From: Flammeovirga agarivorans
GTDB lineage: Bacteria > Bacteroidota > Bacteroidia > Cytophagales > Flammeovirgaceae
Direction of reading: 5' to 3'
Length of the DNA: 64,000 bases
Assembly (NCBI RefSeq): GCF_012641475.1
Contig: NZ_JABAIL010000011.1
Span: forward strand, 136,614 to 200,613
The notes under the pieces are model-generated. The model did no database searches. It was not told the DNA's origin and was given only the letters and a program-made list of their open reading frames with translations. Every line of letters begins with the position of its first letter. The first letter of the stretch is position 1. The translations under genes and the position numbers were made by a program. Shown here piece by piece: positions 54,881 to 64,000 of this stretch.

Positions 54881-57589
54881 ATGTCGAAAAAATACTCATT
54901 ATCTCTCATTAGGATATTACTTTTGAACCTACTTATTGTATCCTATACTTTTGGCCAGGGAGCTTTGTCTATTGCACTCTCTAATGACGATGGAAGTTCA
55001 ACTCCTTTATCTAACAATGAAACGATACCATTTGGAAATTTTGGAAACTCAGGGTCTTTTGTTTTCAAAACCATCAAACTAAAAAATACATCGACAACTG
55101 AAGCGTTGACAATATCATCATTGGCAACAAGTGGCAGTTCTTCCTTTTTCTTCTATCCAAATACGGATGATTTTACCATCCCAGCTAATGATGAGGCAGA
55201 TTTAGCTATTTATTACTCGCCAAGTGAGGATATCAGTGCTCAAAGAGGAACGATGACATTTAATACATCAGATAACAATGTTCCTTCATTCACTATTAAT
55301 GCAGAGGCAAACCAAGATAAAGGGGAATTAGAAGTTACTTCTGATGATTATGTCATTACAAATTACACTATCGATTTGGGCGACGTAAAGCTTGGAGAGA
55401 CTATATACTTTACGTTAAAGAATGAAAACATTGGAAAAGGGTTTATGTACGTATCTCCTTTATCTAATTTCTCTACAAACAATGAAATCAGTGCATCGAT
55501 TACTAAAAAACATATTTACGGTAATGGATACTCGTTTAATGATAACCTAACTTTTAAAGCAACGACATTAGGAGACATCAATACGACCTTTGAACAAAAA
55601 TTAGAGAATGCCAATAAAGACATAATTAAATATATCATTATAGGAAGAGTGGTGTCTGGGAAAGCAGAGGTAAAGTATAATAATGTAGTTGTTGCAAATA
55701 ATGCAACAATAGATGCAGGCAGAATAAGCTATGCAACTACAGAGTTTGAATTTGATTTAGTGAATACAGGTAATGCACCGTTAAAAATCACAAGTGTTAA
55801 TATAACGGAGCAGAATGGTGCATTTTCACTACTTAATGGTGGAAATCATGAGACATTACAACCTGCAGAATCAAAAACATTCAAAGTGCGTTTATCACCA
55901 CAAAGCATTGGTCAGAAAGATGTAACACTTAATTTTTATACAGATGCTTCACCTTTAGACCATGTTAAGGTGAAATTATCGACAGTGGTTGAAGCGGCTA
56001 TTCTAAGGTTAGTCAATAAAGATAACAATGAAGTATCTAATGCAGCGGGCTTCTTTCTAAAGAAAAACTACAATGGGGAAGTAGTAAATGATGAACTCTA
56101 TATTGAAAACATTGGCAATATGGATTTAGATATTACTTCTTTTACAGAGGTTTATGATTCTAACCATGAATTAGAACTAAGTTATGTTGGTGGTGTAATC
56201 CGACCGAATGAGCAACAAAAGGTAGAAGTGACCTATACTCCAAAAATAAATAGAGTATCACAAACTCAGTTTCCTGTTGAAATTAAATCCAACAATAGAG
56301 AGAATAAGGACATTCTTTTACAAATTCATACGCAACATTTCTTCAATGAATCTCAATTGGTGTACAAAGGGAAGCATGTTACGGAGTCCTTCCCAATTAT
56401 CTTGGGAGAAGTAAATATGAATGACGGTCTTGAGTTTGATTTGGAAGTGAAAAATACTGGTAATCTTCCAATCACTGTGCAAGACTTGAAATTTGAAAAT
56501 ATAGACCAGACTACGTTTGAAATTATTTCTTCACCTAAAGATGAAATTCTACCGAGCACAAGTGGTAAAGTAAAGCTTTATGTGAAAGAAAAAGAGAAAG
56601 CACACTTTATCCAAGAAACACTTGTAGTGACGACGAATGATCATGATACTCCAGTACAGAAAGTACAAATTGAGGTAACGATGATTAAAGGAGATTTAGT
56701 TGTAACGTACTATAATGACAGTTTCAGTGTTTGGGATGGAGCAGTTATTGATCAGGGTAGTTTAACTTACGATAATAAGTTTTCTAGTGATTATACATTA
56801 AAAAATACAGGTAGAGCACCATTAACGCTAAATTCTTTGACTGTAGAAAGTGCCGAAGGACATAAAGTGAGTTTTTCTGGAGTTGACTTCCCGATCACAT
56901 TACAACCCAATACTTCTGAGACATTGGTTTTGGAAGTGGAAGCGATCCAACCTGGGACTTTCCAATCAAAATTTATTATTAATACGAACGAAACCAACGC
57001 TAACATATTTGCTTTCGATTTGGTTTTTGATAACAAGGTACCACAGTTAGAAGTGGTATTTGGTCAGAGTATCGAGAATGGGGGAGTATTGGATTTCGGA
57101 GCTACCAATGAATATACGATTGAGCTAAAGAATACAGGAACTGAAATCCTTGAATTAGATAAATTAGAGATCGAAGACAACAGTGAATTTACATTAACAT
57201 TTGATACGGATGTCACTTTCTTACGTCCGGATGAAACAGTAGAAGTGAAGGTGAACTATAATGTAGCAGATAAAAACGCTGCAAATGGCACTTTAAAAAT
57301 TTATACAAACGATTTAGATCATGCTGTATTTAGTATTCTGTTAAAAGAAAAGGTGATTACAAGTACAGACGAACTTCCTATTCAGTTTGTCGTCTATCCC
57401 AATCCATCTAATGATAAATTCTATATTAATGGGTTAGATAAATCGGTACCTTATCAGCTTTATGATTTCCAAGGTAGATTGATTCAGTCTGAAACAACAA
57501 ATAGTGCGATCGATGTACATCATCTTGAAAATGGGTTATACTTATTATCCATCAATAATCATCAGCCGATAAAAGTAATTGTCGAATAA
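54881..57589 (+). CDS. Secreted choice-of-anchor-D (ASH-like) repeat protein with T9SS sorting domain
   Basis: The 902-residue protein has a signal peptide ending near TFGQ, then seven to eight beta-sandwich repeats of about 100 residues. Each repeat contains a core such as F-x-L-K/V-N-T-G-x-A/L-P-L-x-I. This is the choice-of-anchor D or ASPM-SPD2-Hydin-type repeat common in surface proteins of Bacteroidota. A T9SS sorting domain (VYPNPSNDKF) closes it. No catalytic module is present, so it is probably an adhesin or structural surface protein. It has an ordinary -7 box but no 11-bp operator repeats, unlike most genes around it, and may lie outside the regulon. The terminator at 57622 follows. 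Confidence 0.82.
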   Translation: MSKKYSLSLIRILLLNLLIVSYTFGQGALSIALSNDDGSSTPLSNNETIPFGNFGNSGSFVFKTIKLKNTSTTEALTISSLATSGSSSFFFYPNTDDFTIPANDEADLAIYYSPSEDISAQRGTMTFNTSDNNVPSFTINAEANQDKGELEVTSDDYVITNYTIDLGDVKLGETIYFTLKNENIGKGFMYVSPLSNFSTNNEISASITKKHIYGNGYSFNDNLTFKATTLGDINTTFEQKLENANKDIIKYIIIGRVVSGKAEVKYNNVVVANNATIDAGRISYATTEFEFDLVNTGNAPLKITSVNITEQNGAFSLLNGGNHETLQPAESKTFKVRLSPQSIGQKDVTLNFYTDASPLDHVKVKLSTVVEAAILRLVNKDNNEVSNAAGFFLKKNYNGEVVNDELYIENIGNMDLDITSFTEVYDSNHELELSYVGGVIRPNEQQKVEVTYTPKINRVSQTQFPVEIKSNNRENKDILLQIHTQHFFNESQLVYKGKHVTESFPIILGEVNMNDGLEFDLEVKNTGNLPITVQDLKFENIDQTTFEIISSPKDEILPSTSGKVKLYVKEKEKAHFIQETLVVTTNDHDTPVQKVQIEVTMIKGDLVVTYYNDSFSVWDGAVIDQGSLTYDNKFSSDYTLKNTGRAPLTLNSLTVESAEGHKVSFSGVDFPITLQPNTSETLVLEVEAIQPGTFQSKFIINTNETNANIFAFDLVFDNKVPQLEVVFGQSIENGGVLDFGATNEYTIELKNTGTEILELDKLEIEDNSEFTLTFDTDVTFLRPDETVEVKVNYNVADKNAANGTLKIYTNDLDHAVFSILLKEKVITSTDELPIQFVVYPNPSNDKFYINGLDKSVPYQLYDFQGRLIQSETTNSAIDVHHLENGLYLLSINNHQPIKVIVE

Positions 57590-57621
57590 GAAACATTTTA
57601 GTAGAATTATATAAGTGAAAT

Positions 57622-57656
57622 AAAAGGGTCAGACTTTTCGAAGTTTGACCCTTTTT
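57622..57656. terminator. Bidirectional terminator between 54881-57589 and 57754-60690
   Basis: AAAAGGGTCAGACTT (57622-57636) and AAGTTTGACCCTTTT (57641-57655) form a long stem with a TTCG loop and one wobble. A-rich and T-rich flanks allow use from both directions. Confidence 0.9.
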
Positions 57657-57753
57657 GTGATAAAGAAGTTGAAAGTTTTCATTCCTTTCTAACTCTTTTA
57701 AATATATTTCTTACTGAGAAGTGAGAACCTAAAATCCGATAGAAATGACTTTA

Positions 57754-60690
57754 CTATTTGATAATTTTTCTCACAATGGTTTGTCCATTTTGTAATGTAA
57801 CTTTTAAGCAATACAGACCCTTTTCCCATTGATCTGTATTGATTTGAATCGCTTGATCGTAGATCTCTTGAGAATACTTAAGATAACCATTGACATTCAG
57901 TACTAAAATAGACTGTATCACCGTATTCGATTGAATGGATAAGAGGTCTGTTACAGGGTTTGGAAAAATCTGAATAGACATGTCTTTGTCATCAATTGAA
58001 GTAGGATCACCTATTTCAAAACTGATTCTGTAGGTTCTAACAGATCCATCTTCTGCAGAAACAGTCACTGATGCTAAATCATCCAATGTAGCAGCTTGAG
58101 TGATTTGAACAGAAGAATTTTGATCTGTTGCTGTTGCAGAAACTTGTGGAATATCAGAAGTACCAGATGGTAAAATTACAGTATAATTAAGTTCCTCAGC
58201 GGAGAAAGTAGGAGATAAGGTACCATTATCAACCGTTAAAGATGATAAACTGTTATCTGTAGATAATGCAATACCGCCGTACAGGTTTATTGCATCTATA
58301 CGAGTTGTAATGCTTGTTGTTTTCCCACGATATAGTCTGAAGAAGTTAATAGCACTTAAATCAGGTGTGCCTCTTTTCGCTGCTAAACTAGTTTCCAGTT
58401 GGATGTAGTTCCAACCTACTTTTAAATTGTTTTTATCAAGACTCCAACTGTATTCATCCACATCAGCTTGTCCAGAACTACTAATTTCTACTTGGTTCTT
58501 GTCTTCTAATGCAGTAACGTTAGAAACGTAATACCAAAAAGATAATTTTACATTAGATTCTGAACCATTGGAATCGAAAGCTTCAGTGAAATTTTTTACA
58601 AATTCTACGTCGTCTGTCCCTGAAAATTCTAAACAACCTTCTCCTTGTTTCTGATCAACAGTGTTTATGGCTAATATGCTCGGATTCCATCCATCCTTCA
58701 CTTCACATTCATCTAAATATTTCCCTAAAGCTGCATAAAAACTAATGGTATAAGTACGTTGAGTTACCCCGTCCTCAGCGGTAACCACAACCGTAGTTGT
58801 CTCATCCATTGTCTCTGCTTCTGTAATAGTAACTGTAGCTTTTCCATCTTGATTAGCTGTTGCTGTTACTGATGGGATTGTGTTAAAACCAAAGGGTAGT
58901 TCTACGGAATATTCCAAAATTCCAGGACTAAACGAAGGATCTAAAGTGCCGGCTTCTATCGTTAATAAAGAAAGACTGGCATCTCTTGCAAACGAGTTAT
59001 TTTCACCAATAAGTTGAATATCATCAATACGAGTAGTTACTTCTGAAGTTTTGCTTCTGTAAAGTCTAAAGTAATTGATGGCAGTTAAGTCAGGATTTCC
59101 TCTTTTATTAGCGTCTTTCGTTGATAATTGTAAGAAATTCCACCCCGATACTAGATTGGCTTTATCGAGACTCCAACTATATTCATCGACATCAGATGTG
59201 CCCGAACTAGTAATTTCAACTTGATTACTATCTTCAAACAAAGATGGGTCAGATACATAGTACCAAAATTCCAATACAGTTCCTTCTTCTGTACCATTGG
59301 CATGTGTTGGAGTTGTTAATATTTTCTCAAATTCAACGTTCGATGATCCCTTAAATTCGATACAACTTAAACCTTGCTTCTGATCAGTATTTTTTAAACT
59401 CAACCCATTTGTATTCCATCCTGTTAATGATTCACACTCATCAATAATATAATAATTAGGACGTTCTTCGCAATTACTAAATAGCACCTTTCTGAGTAGG
59501 AGATTTTGTTTGGAAACGAAGACTTCACGGTTACCGTCATCATTAATACAAGAAGCTCCTGTAGACTCGTAGATCATATCATTTGTTGCATCCGTTCCGT
59601 TTTGATAGCTGAAAAAATATTGATAATTTTTATCTACTGCTAAATCGACTTTGCAAGCATAAATACCGTCTTCATCAGTATCTGTCATTAATATTGGTTG
59701 ATCTTGACCTTGGATATTTACCCAAACCTGCTTATTGTAAATATCATTTTTTTCAGCCATATCAACTTGGAACAATGTACCAGTTTCAATGCCTCCTTTT
59801 AATTCCCAAACTGGAGATGATTTACCCTCTCTAACAAGATATAGATCAATACCATTTACCCCATAGGCAATAGCCTCTCCACCATTTCTTTGTGGCATAG
59901 TTATTTTTCTTGGAGCTATTCCAAAAGCATCTTCCCATGACGTACCATCATATCGAGTAAACTCGTAAGCATCCGTATAAGTTAATACAATTGCATGTTG
60001 ACCATCGTTAGAAATGTCCATAGCCGTTGTACCATCCATTGGAAATTGTCCAATAATTTTTGCTGTAGTAGTAATATCTTCTGATGTAATTGATAGGGGA
60101 ATTTCATAAGCAATTTTATTTCCACCGACACTAGATTTACTCACTAATATAATTTTTTCGTTTTCGACATCAACACCAATTGATTCACAATTCTGTGATC
60201 CATTTTCATATTGATAGGTAATAGTTTTTAGAATTTCATAGCTATTATTGGAAGTACTTTGAGGATCATATTCTGGCTCTTCAATGATATATAAATAATA
60301 TTCTGATTTATTGATTGGGTTGTCGCCAAAATTACCAATAATCAAGTAAGAAGTTCCGTTCATCACAAAAGAAGAGATGTCTTCCCAGTCTCTTGAACTA
60401 GCATTACTTCCATTCTTATTTTTTACAATACCATGAGTCAATACAGCACCAGATTTGTCAATAAGCCAAAGGTTGGGGCCATCGCCAGAATCATTATGTA
60501 GCCAAAATGCATTTTCAGTATTGTATGAGGCTGCAAGTCCACTCGCTTCATCAATCAAAGGGTCTGTTATCGTCCCTAAAGTGGTTGGGCTATTATAATT
60601 AATGTCAAAGGTTTGTGCTGATCCCGATAAACTAAGGAAGAACAACACAAGGCTACACATTTTCACCTGATAATTAACAAGAACATTCAT
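57754..60690 (-). CDS. Secreted beta-propeller-like protein with duplicated jelly-roll/cadherin-like modules and T9SS sorting domain
   Basis: The 978-residue protein has a signal ending near GSAQ; a downstream Met at 60660 is an alternative start. Residues ~20-300 are a paralogue of the propeller-like domain at 22221 (HNDSGDGPNLWLID, DWEDISSF, TAMDISNDG). A short module (about 305-395) follows, then two copies of a ~150-residue carbohydrate-binding-like sandwich (ECESLTGWN and ECEVKDGWN openings, DEYSWSLDK cores). Each copy is followed by a cadherin-like beta-sandwich repeat (about 85 residues, SLLTIEAGTLDPSF and SLTVDNGTLSPTF). A T9SS sorting domain (IFPNPVTDLL) ends it. It probably binds glycan at the surface. 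It lies 122 bp after the Ig-like lipoprotein gene and is likely cotranscribed with it. Confidence 0.82.
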   Translation of the reverse strand: MNVLVNYQVKMCSLVLFFLSLSGSAQTFDINYNSPTTLGTITDPLIDEASGLAASYNTENAFWLHNDSGDGPNLWLIDKSGAVLTHGIVKNKNGSNASSRDWEDISSFVMNGTSYLIIGNFGDNPINKSEYYLYIIEEPEYDPQSTSNNSYEILKTITYQYENGSQNCESIGVDVENEKIILVSKSSVGGNKIAYEIPLSITSEDITTTAKIIGQFPMDGTTAMDISNDGQHAIVLTYTDAYEFTRYDGTSWEDAFGIAPRKITMPQRNGGEAIAYGVNGIDLYLVREGKSSPVWELKGGIETGTLFQVDMAEKNDIYNKQVWVNIQGQDQPILMTDTDEDGIYACKVDLAVDKNYQYFFSYQNGTDATNDMIYESTGASCINDDGNREVFVSKQNLLLRKVLFSNCEERPNYYIIDECESLTGWNTNGLSLKNTDQKQGLSCIEFKGSSNVEFEKILTTPTHANGTEEGTVLEFWYYVSDPSLFEDSNQVEITSSGTSDVDEYSWSLDKANLVSGWNFLQLSTKDANKRGNPDLTAINYFRLYRSKTSEVTTRIDDIQLIGENNSFARDASLSLLTIEAGTLDPSFSPGILEYSVELPFGFNTIPSVTATANQDGKATVTITEAETMDETTTVVVTAEDGVTQRTYTISFYAALGKYLDECEVKDGWNPSILAINTVDQKQGEGCLEFSGTDDVEFVKNFTEAFDSNGSESNVKLSFWYYVSNVTALEDKNQVEISSSGQADVDEYSWSLDKNNLKVGWNYIQLETSLAAKRGTPDLSAINFFRLYRGKTTSITTRIDAINLYGGIALSTDNSLSSLTVDNGTLSPTFSAEELNYTVILPSGTSDIPQVSATATDQNSSVQITQAATLDDLASVTVSAEDGSVRTYRISFEIGDPTSIDDKDMSIQIFPNPVTDLLSIQSNTVIQSILVLNVNGYLKYSQEIYDQAIQINTDQWEKGLYCLKVTLQNGQTIVRKIIK

Positions 60691-60812
60691 AAGCTTTTAT
60701 AGTCTATTATTTTGTTTGTTGGTGTTTAGGATTAATAAAATTAACCATTTTATATAAAGTATGGCCCCCTTCGAGAAACTCAAAGGAAGCCAATTCTTCA
60801 TCATCTAAATTA

Positions 60813-62093
60813 TTATGGTAATAGTTGTATACTTACCGCACCACCTCTTACAGTGAATGTGTTATCGTAGAATTGATCATCATGAGTTAGATATAACATT
60901 GTCATATCATCACCAGCTGTACCATTAGAATTATACCCATAGTTTAAGTTAGACATAGTAGATTCTTGACCATTGTCTGTTGCAATCACTACTAAGAACG
61001 GACCTGGAGCACCTTTGTGATCAATACCTGCTTTTTTATTAAAGAAATATAAATCTTGAGTAGCACCTGTATTAATCAATCCATCATAAGAAAGGATAGT
61101 TAATTTAGCTGCTGCATTTTTTGTATTGATCTGACCATGATCATCTTTATTACTAGCTGTAACCTGACGTACCCATACTTCAGCACTCTTATCATCATCA
61201 CCACCGTAACCAATTTTTGTCCAATCGCCACCTTGTACAGCAGATTCTTTTCCGTACTGACCTGGAGGAGGGTTACCATGACTAGCTGATAAGATTAAGA
61301 ATTCTGTAGTTCCAACAACACTATTATTGAAAATGATATCTTGGTAGCCGCTCATACGCGTATATGGAAGGATGTTTAAAGTAAAATCATCCCATACAAT
61401 ATCTTGAGATTGTGCTGCTTCTACTTCGATCGTCACAGGAGCACTTGATGTTACACTGTCTTTTTGATCTTTCATCTTTAAAACAATTGTATGTGAACCT
61501 GGAGTAAGGTTATTTACAGTAAATTGGAATGGAGCCTCTTGGTCTAAATCAATGTAAGTGTTATCAATCCAAAGTCTCATGTTTTTCACACCATCTCCAT
61601 CAGAGCTAGTAGAGGTAATAAGGATATCTTCTCCTTCTGTGAAAGTATCTCCATTTGATAAAGAAGTAATTTCAACAGAACCTGGTAAATCACCATCAAC
61701 TACTGTGATTGATATAATTTCACTATCATGGTTTACACCGTCTGCTCCATTGGCCCTAACCATTAAAGTATGCGTACCTAAGGCAAGTCCACTTACATCA
61801 AAATTATAAGGAGCCGTTTTTACCACACTGTGAAAAACATCATCGATCCATAAACGACAAGCAATAAGATCAACATTTGTATCAGTGATTGTTTCGACAT
61901 TGATTGTTGACCCTAGAATCACATTCGATCCGTTCAAAGGGTTTGCAATTGCAACCACTTCTCCTGCAGCAAGTGTTCTTGCTGAAGAGCTTTCAGTTTG
62001 ACTTGATTCAACTTCAGGAAGTACTTCCTTGTTACAAGCTGAAAAAAGCACAATTAGAGAAGAAAATAATAATGATAGTTTTGTAAAATTCAT
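60813..62093 (-). CDS. Surface lipoprotein with two Ig-like domains (paralogue of 19167-20459)
   Basis: The 426-residue lipoprotein has lipobox L-F-S-A-C and the same order as its paralogue: two Ig-like repeats (each with C/M-R-L-W-I-D), then the unique C-terminal domain with SHGNPPPGQYGKES, GGDDDKSAEVWVRQV and GGAVSIQLLP. The C-terminal domain is nearly identical between the two copies while the linker and first Ig repeat have diverged, so the C-terminal domain is probably the functional part, perhaps glycan binding. In both places the lipoprotein gene adjoins a propeller-type T9SS gene (22221 and 57754). It has its own repeat operator at 62207-62251. Confidence 0.85.
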   Translation of the reverse strand: MNFTKLSLLFSSLIVLFSACNKEVLPEVESSQTESSSARTLAAGEVVAIANPLNGSNVILGSTINVETITDTNVDLIACRLWIDDVFHSVVKTAPYNFDVSGLALGTHTLMVRANGADGVNHDSEIISITVVDGDLPGSVEITSLSNGDTFTEGEDILITSTSSDGDGVKNMRLWIDNTYIDLDQEAPFQFTVNNLTPGSHTIVLKMKDQKDSVTSSAPVTIEVEAAQSQDIVWDDFTLNILPYTRMSGYQDIIFNNSVVGTTEFLILSASHGNPPPGQYGKESAVQGGDWTKIGYGGDDDKSAEVWVRQVTASNKDDHGQINTKNAAAKLTILSYDGLINTGATQDLYFFNKKAGIDHKGAPGPFLVVIATDNGQESTMSNLNYGYNSNGTAGDDMTMLYLTHDDQFYDNTFTVRGGAVSIQLLP

Positions 62094-62206
62094 TTCGTAA
62101 TACTTAAAAAGTTAAATTATTATAGAGTGAAATTTGAGTTCAATGAGTAGAAACTTATTCTAATAGCTGATTAATCTAAAAATTTTCACTTCGACTTTAT
62201 GATCAT

Positions 62207-62251
62207 CAAATGTATTTAGAACGCTTAATGCGATATTAATGAATAATTAAT
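62207..62251 (-). promoter_or_regulatory. SARP-type operator and -7 box for the second Ig-like lipoprotein
   Basis: On the minus strand ATTAATT (62251-62245), ATTAATA (62240-62234) and ATTAAGC (62229-62223) are at exact 11-bp spacing. They are followed by an 8-bp spacer and TACATTTG (62214-62207), the same -7 sequence as at 361-368. Confidence 0.78.
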
Positions 62252-62285
62252 GTGGGCTTCTTTTCAGAACTCAGTCAAAAAATAT

Positions 62286-62344
62286 TAAAAAAAATATGCT
62301 ACCGACATCATTAATAGCATGTACGGTAGCATATCATGGGTTTA
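62286..62344 (-). terminator. Terminator for the minus-strand surface protein at 62402
   Basis: ATATGCTACCG (62294-62304) pairs perfectly with CGGTAGCATAT (62334-62344) around a 29-nt loop. On the minus strand the hairpin ends in a T-run (complement of the A-run at 62287-62294). Confidence 0.8.
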
Positions 62345-62401
62345 TATTAATTGGCTAACTTAATATTAATAAGTGCCAATAATCTGAAGTTATTATGATA
62401 A

Positions 62402-64000
62402 TTACTTCACTAGATTGACAGTTTTCTGTAGGTTTTGTCCTACGATTCTAACCGTATATTTACCCGGAAGTAGGGACGATGTTTTGATTTCAATCTTATT
62501 TCGCCCACTGTTTGTGACAGCGTTTGTAGTTAAGACTACCTTACCTAAAATATCATAGAAAGTGATACCGATTTGTTCAGATGTACTCGCTTCAAATTCT
62601 AGGTTTACGATGTCTGTGATCGGATTCGGGTAGACTTTAAATTGATTTATTTCATCATAGCTACCTCCAAATACAGATTCTGTACTCATTGTTCTACTAC
62701 TTGAGCCATTATCTTCATAGGTAATAGTAAGTTTTGGAGCATCTGCTGGAGAAGAATTAGTGTAAGCTTTCGCCACTCTTCTGCCTGTACCTTGAATAAT
62801 AAATACTAAATGCCCTTGAGCCCAGCCAGATCTGTTTACAATTTCCTGAACAATATTTTTAAGATCAGGAGTTCTTTGTGCACTACCTGCTTCACCCACT
62901 GTATTCCAAGCTGCTGGAGTCCATGCTACAGATGCAGTGGTTTTTGGTCGTAAAGAGATATCATTTGTATTTGTAGTAAACGTACTTGGTCTATTGGCAA
63001 ACTGTGCATGTATAGTCAAAGAACCATTATCATTTTTATTTTCAGCTGCTGTAAACTGTATAAAGGCATTGGTGATTGTAGCCCCTTGCGGTATATTAAT
63101 ATCTCTAAAACGAATACCGACCATTTGATTGCCAGCATTTTCAAGATCATCGTATACCAATTCAAGATCAGTGCTACTTGTGCTTACCAACCCACTTTCT
63201 GCTTCTTCGGCGTCATCATTTCCTTTAATCACACTAACTGTGATTGTAGTACCAGATGGTTGCTCTGTAAAATTCGCAGTGATATTTTTATTCTGATCCA
63301 TAAGCACAGTCACAGGATTTTCATTACTTGTGATGTCGCCAGACCAACCACTAAATTCATAACCAGAAGCAGGGTTAGCTGTTAATGTTACTTCTTGACC
63401 TTCTTCAATACTATTCTGATTAGGAACTGAAGAAGTGATAGTACCATTGGTTGCTGCTAATGATAAAGAATAGATATTCTTATACTCAACGATAAGTTGT
63501 GGTGCGGCTGTACTTGAACCTTTGTAAGACTCTGCTACTCTACGGCCTGTACCTTCAATGATAAATGCCATATTATTTCCTGAAGTCCATCCATCTCTAT
63601 CAATCACTTCCTGAACAAGTGCACTTAAGTTAGGAGTTTTCTGAGCATCACCTGCCTCACCAATAGTACTCCATGTAGTTGGTGTCCATGCTACAGATGC
63701 ATTGGTTTTAGCTCTTGATGAAATATCATTAACAATTGAAGAAAAGGCTGCTGCAGAATTAACGTCCTGAGCGTAGATGTTCATCGAACCTTCGTTATTT
63801 TTATCTTCATCTGCCGTAAATTGAATATAGGCTTCTGTGATTATTGCACCTTTTGGAATATCCAATGCTTGGAAACGAATACCAACTGACTGATTACCTG
63901 CAGCTTCATGAGGATCGTAAACCAATTCTAAATCAGAACTACTAAGATCTATAGACCCGTCCTCGGCTTCTTCCGCATCATCTTCATCAGTACTTACGCG
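62402..64000 (-). CDS. Secreted repeat protein with T9SS sorting domain (5' end outside window)
   Basis: The frame is open to the window edge; the TTG at 63925 is not a real start because the 25 codons before it encode an acidic stretch matching the start of the internal repeat. The visible 533 residues hold two copies of a ~165-residue beta-sandwich module (blocks VGIRFQALDIPKGA, YIQFTADEDKN and GTGRRVAESY, and their counterparts) of the type seen in CBM96/DNRLRE-like domains. Between them is a ~75-residue divergent InlB-type repeat (GYEFSGWSGDI, NITANFTE). A T9SS sorting domain (VYPNPITDIV to KTVNLVK) ends the protein. An N-terminal catalytic domain could lie outside the window. It is a surface, probably carbohydrate-binding, protein; the terminator at 62286 follows. 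Confidence 0.82.
   Translation of the reverse strand, partial: RVSTDEDDAEEAEDGSIDLSSSDLELVYDPHEAAGNQSVGIRFQALDIPKGAIITEAYIQFTADEDKNNEGSMNIYAQDVNSAAAFSSIVNDISSRAKTNASVAWTPTTWSTIGEAGDAQKTPNLSALVQEVIDRDGWTSGNNMAFIIEGTGRRVAESYKGSSTAAPQLIVEYKNIYSLSLAATNGTITSSVPNQNSIEEGQEVTLTANPASGYEFSGWSGDITSNENPVTVLMDQNKNITANFTEQPSGTTITVSVIKGNDDAEEAESGLVSTSSTDLELVYDDLENAGNQMVGIRFRDINIPQGATITNAFIQFTAAENKNDNGSLTIHAQFANRPSTFTTNTNDISLRPKTTASVAWTPAAWNTVGEAGSAQRTPDLKNIVQEIVNRSGWAQGHLVFIIQGTGRRVAKAYTNSSPADAPKLTITYEDNGSSSRTMSTESVFGGSYDEINQFKVYPNPITDIVNLEFEASTSEQIGITFYDILGKVVLTTNAVTNSGRNKIEIKTSSLLPGKYTVRIVGQNLQKTVNLVK

Noticed and set aside
63008..63925. Apparent plus-strand gene at 63008-63385 and apparent TTG start at 63925 for the minus-strand gene.
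   Set aside because: The plus-strand frame is antisense to a clear T9SS repeat protein. The TTG lies inside a repeat module whose acidic start is encoded upstream in the same open frame, so the gene simply runs off the window.
1..64000. Possible CRISPR arrays, tRNA or rRNA genes, insertion sequences or integrase genes.
   Set aside because: I looked for them and saw none; the repeated sequences are protein-domain repeats (FnIII, Ig-like, ASH-like) or promoter heptamers.

Overview
The window (about 64 kb, AT-rich, no RNA genes, IS elements or CRISPR seen) reads as part of a chromosome of a marine, polysaccharide-degrading Bacteroidota, most like the Cytophagales/Flammeovirga group. The reasons are a SusC/SusD pair, many signal-peptide and lipobox proteins, at least eight proteins with type IX secretion (T9SS) C-terminal sorting domains, TAnnTTTG-type -7 promoter boxes, and an unusual density of sulfatases. 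Species assignment is inference; no marker gene is present.

Layout. 1-129: start of a sulfatase leaving the window. 488-2344: GH71/GH99-like enzyme. 2565-7281 (-): operon of three sulfatases. 7643-16012 (+): core operon SusC, SusD, GH99-like lipoprotein, GH92 alpha-mannosidase. 16394-19045: membrane-spanning regulator with a periplasmic propeller-like sensor and a cytoplasmic SARP-type DNA-binding plus BTAD-like region. 19167-23471: Ig-like lipoprotein, divergent from a second GH99-type enzyme and a T9SS beta-propeller protein. 23876-30238: three sulfatases translationally coupled to a NosR-like FMN/Fe-S membrane protein and an extracytoplasmic flavin-reductase-like protein. 30375-41205: two giant paralogous secreted LamG/cytochrome-c proteins. 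41371-54332: sulfatase, two beta-helix proteins flanking a second GH92, a small zinc-ribbon protein, and another sulfatase (-). 54881-64000: surface proteins, including paralogues of the 19-23 kb lipoprotein and propeller genes.

Working model (inference). This is a polysaccharide utilization locus for a sulfated, probably alpha-mannose-rich glycan. T9SS-exported binding proteins capture it, nine sulfatases remove sulfate, GH99/GH71-type endo-enzymes cut the backbone, SusCD imports oligosaccharides and GH92 enzymes trim mannose. A redox branch (quinol or cytoplasmic reductant, flavinylated membrane protein, flavin-reductase-like protein, secreted cytochromes) is embedded in the locus and could serve oxidative removal of a substituent such as a methyl ether.

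The strongest new observation is regulatory. Fourteen promoter regions, covering nearly every transcription unit of the locus, carry two to four ATTAATG-like heptamers in direct repeat at 11-bp spacing, with the last repeat position normally 8 bp before a TAnnTTTG-like -7 box. That is the operator geometry described for actinobacterial SARP activators, and a SARP-like protein is encoded in the middle of the cluster. The window may therefore contain a transmembrane SARP regulon for sulfated-glycan use in Bacteroidota.
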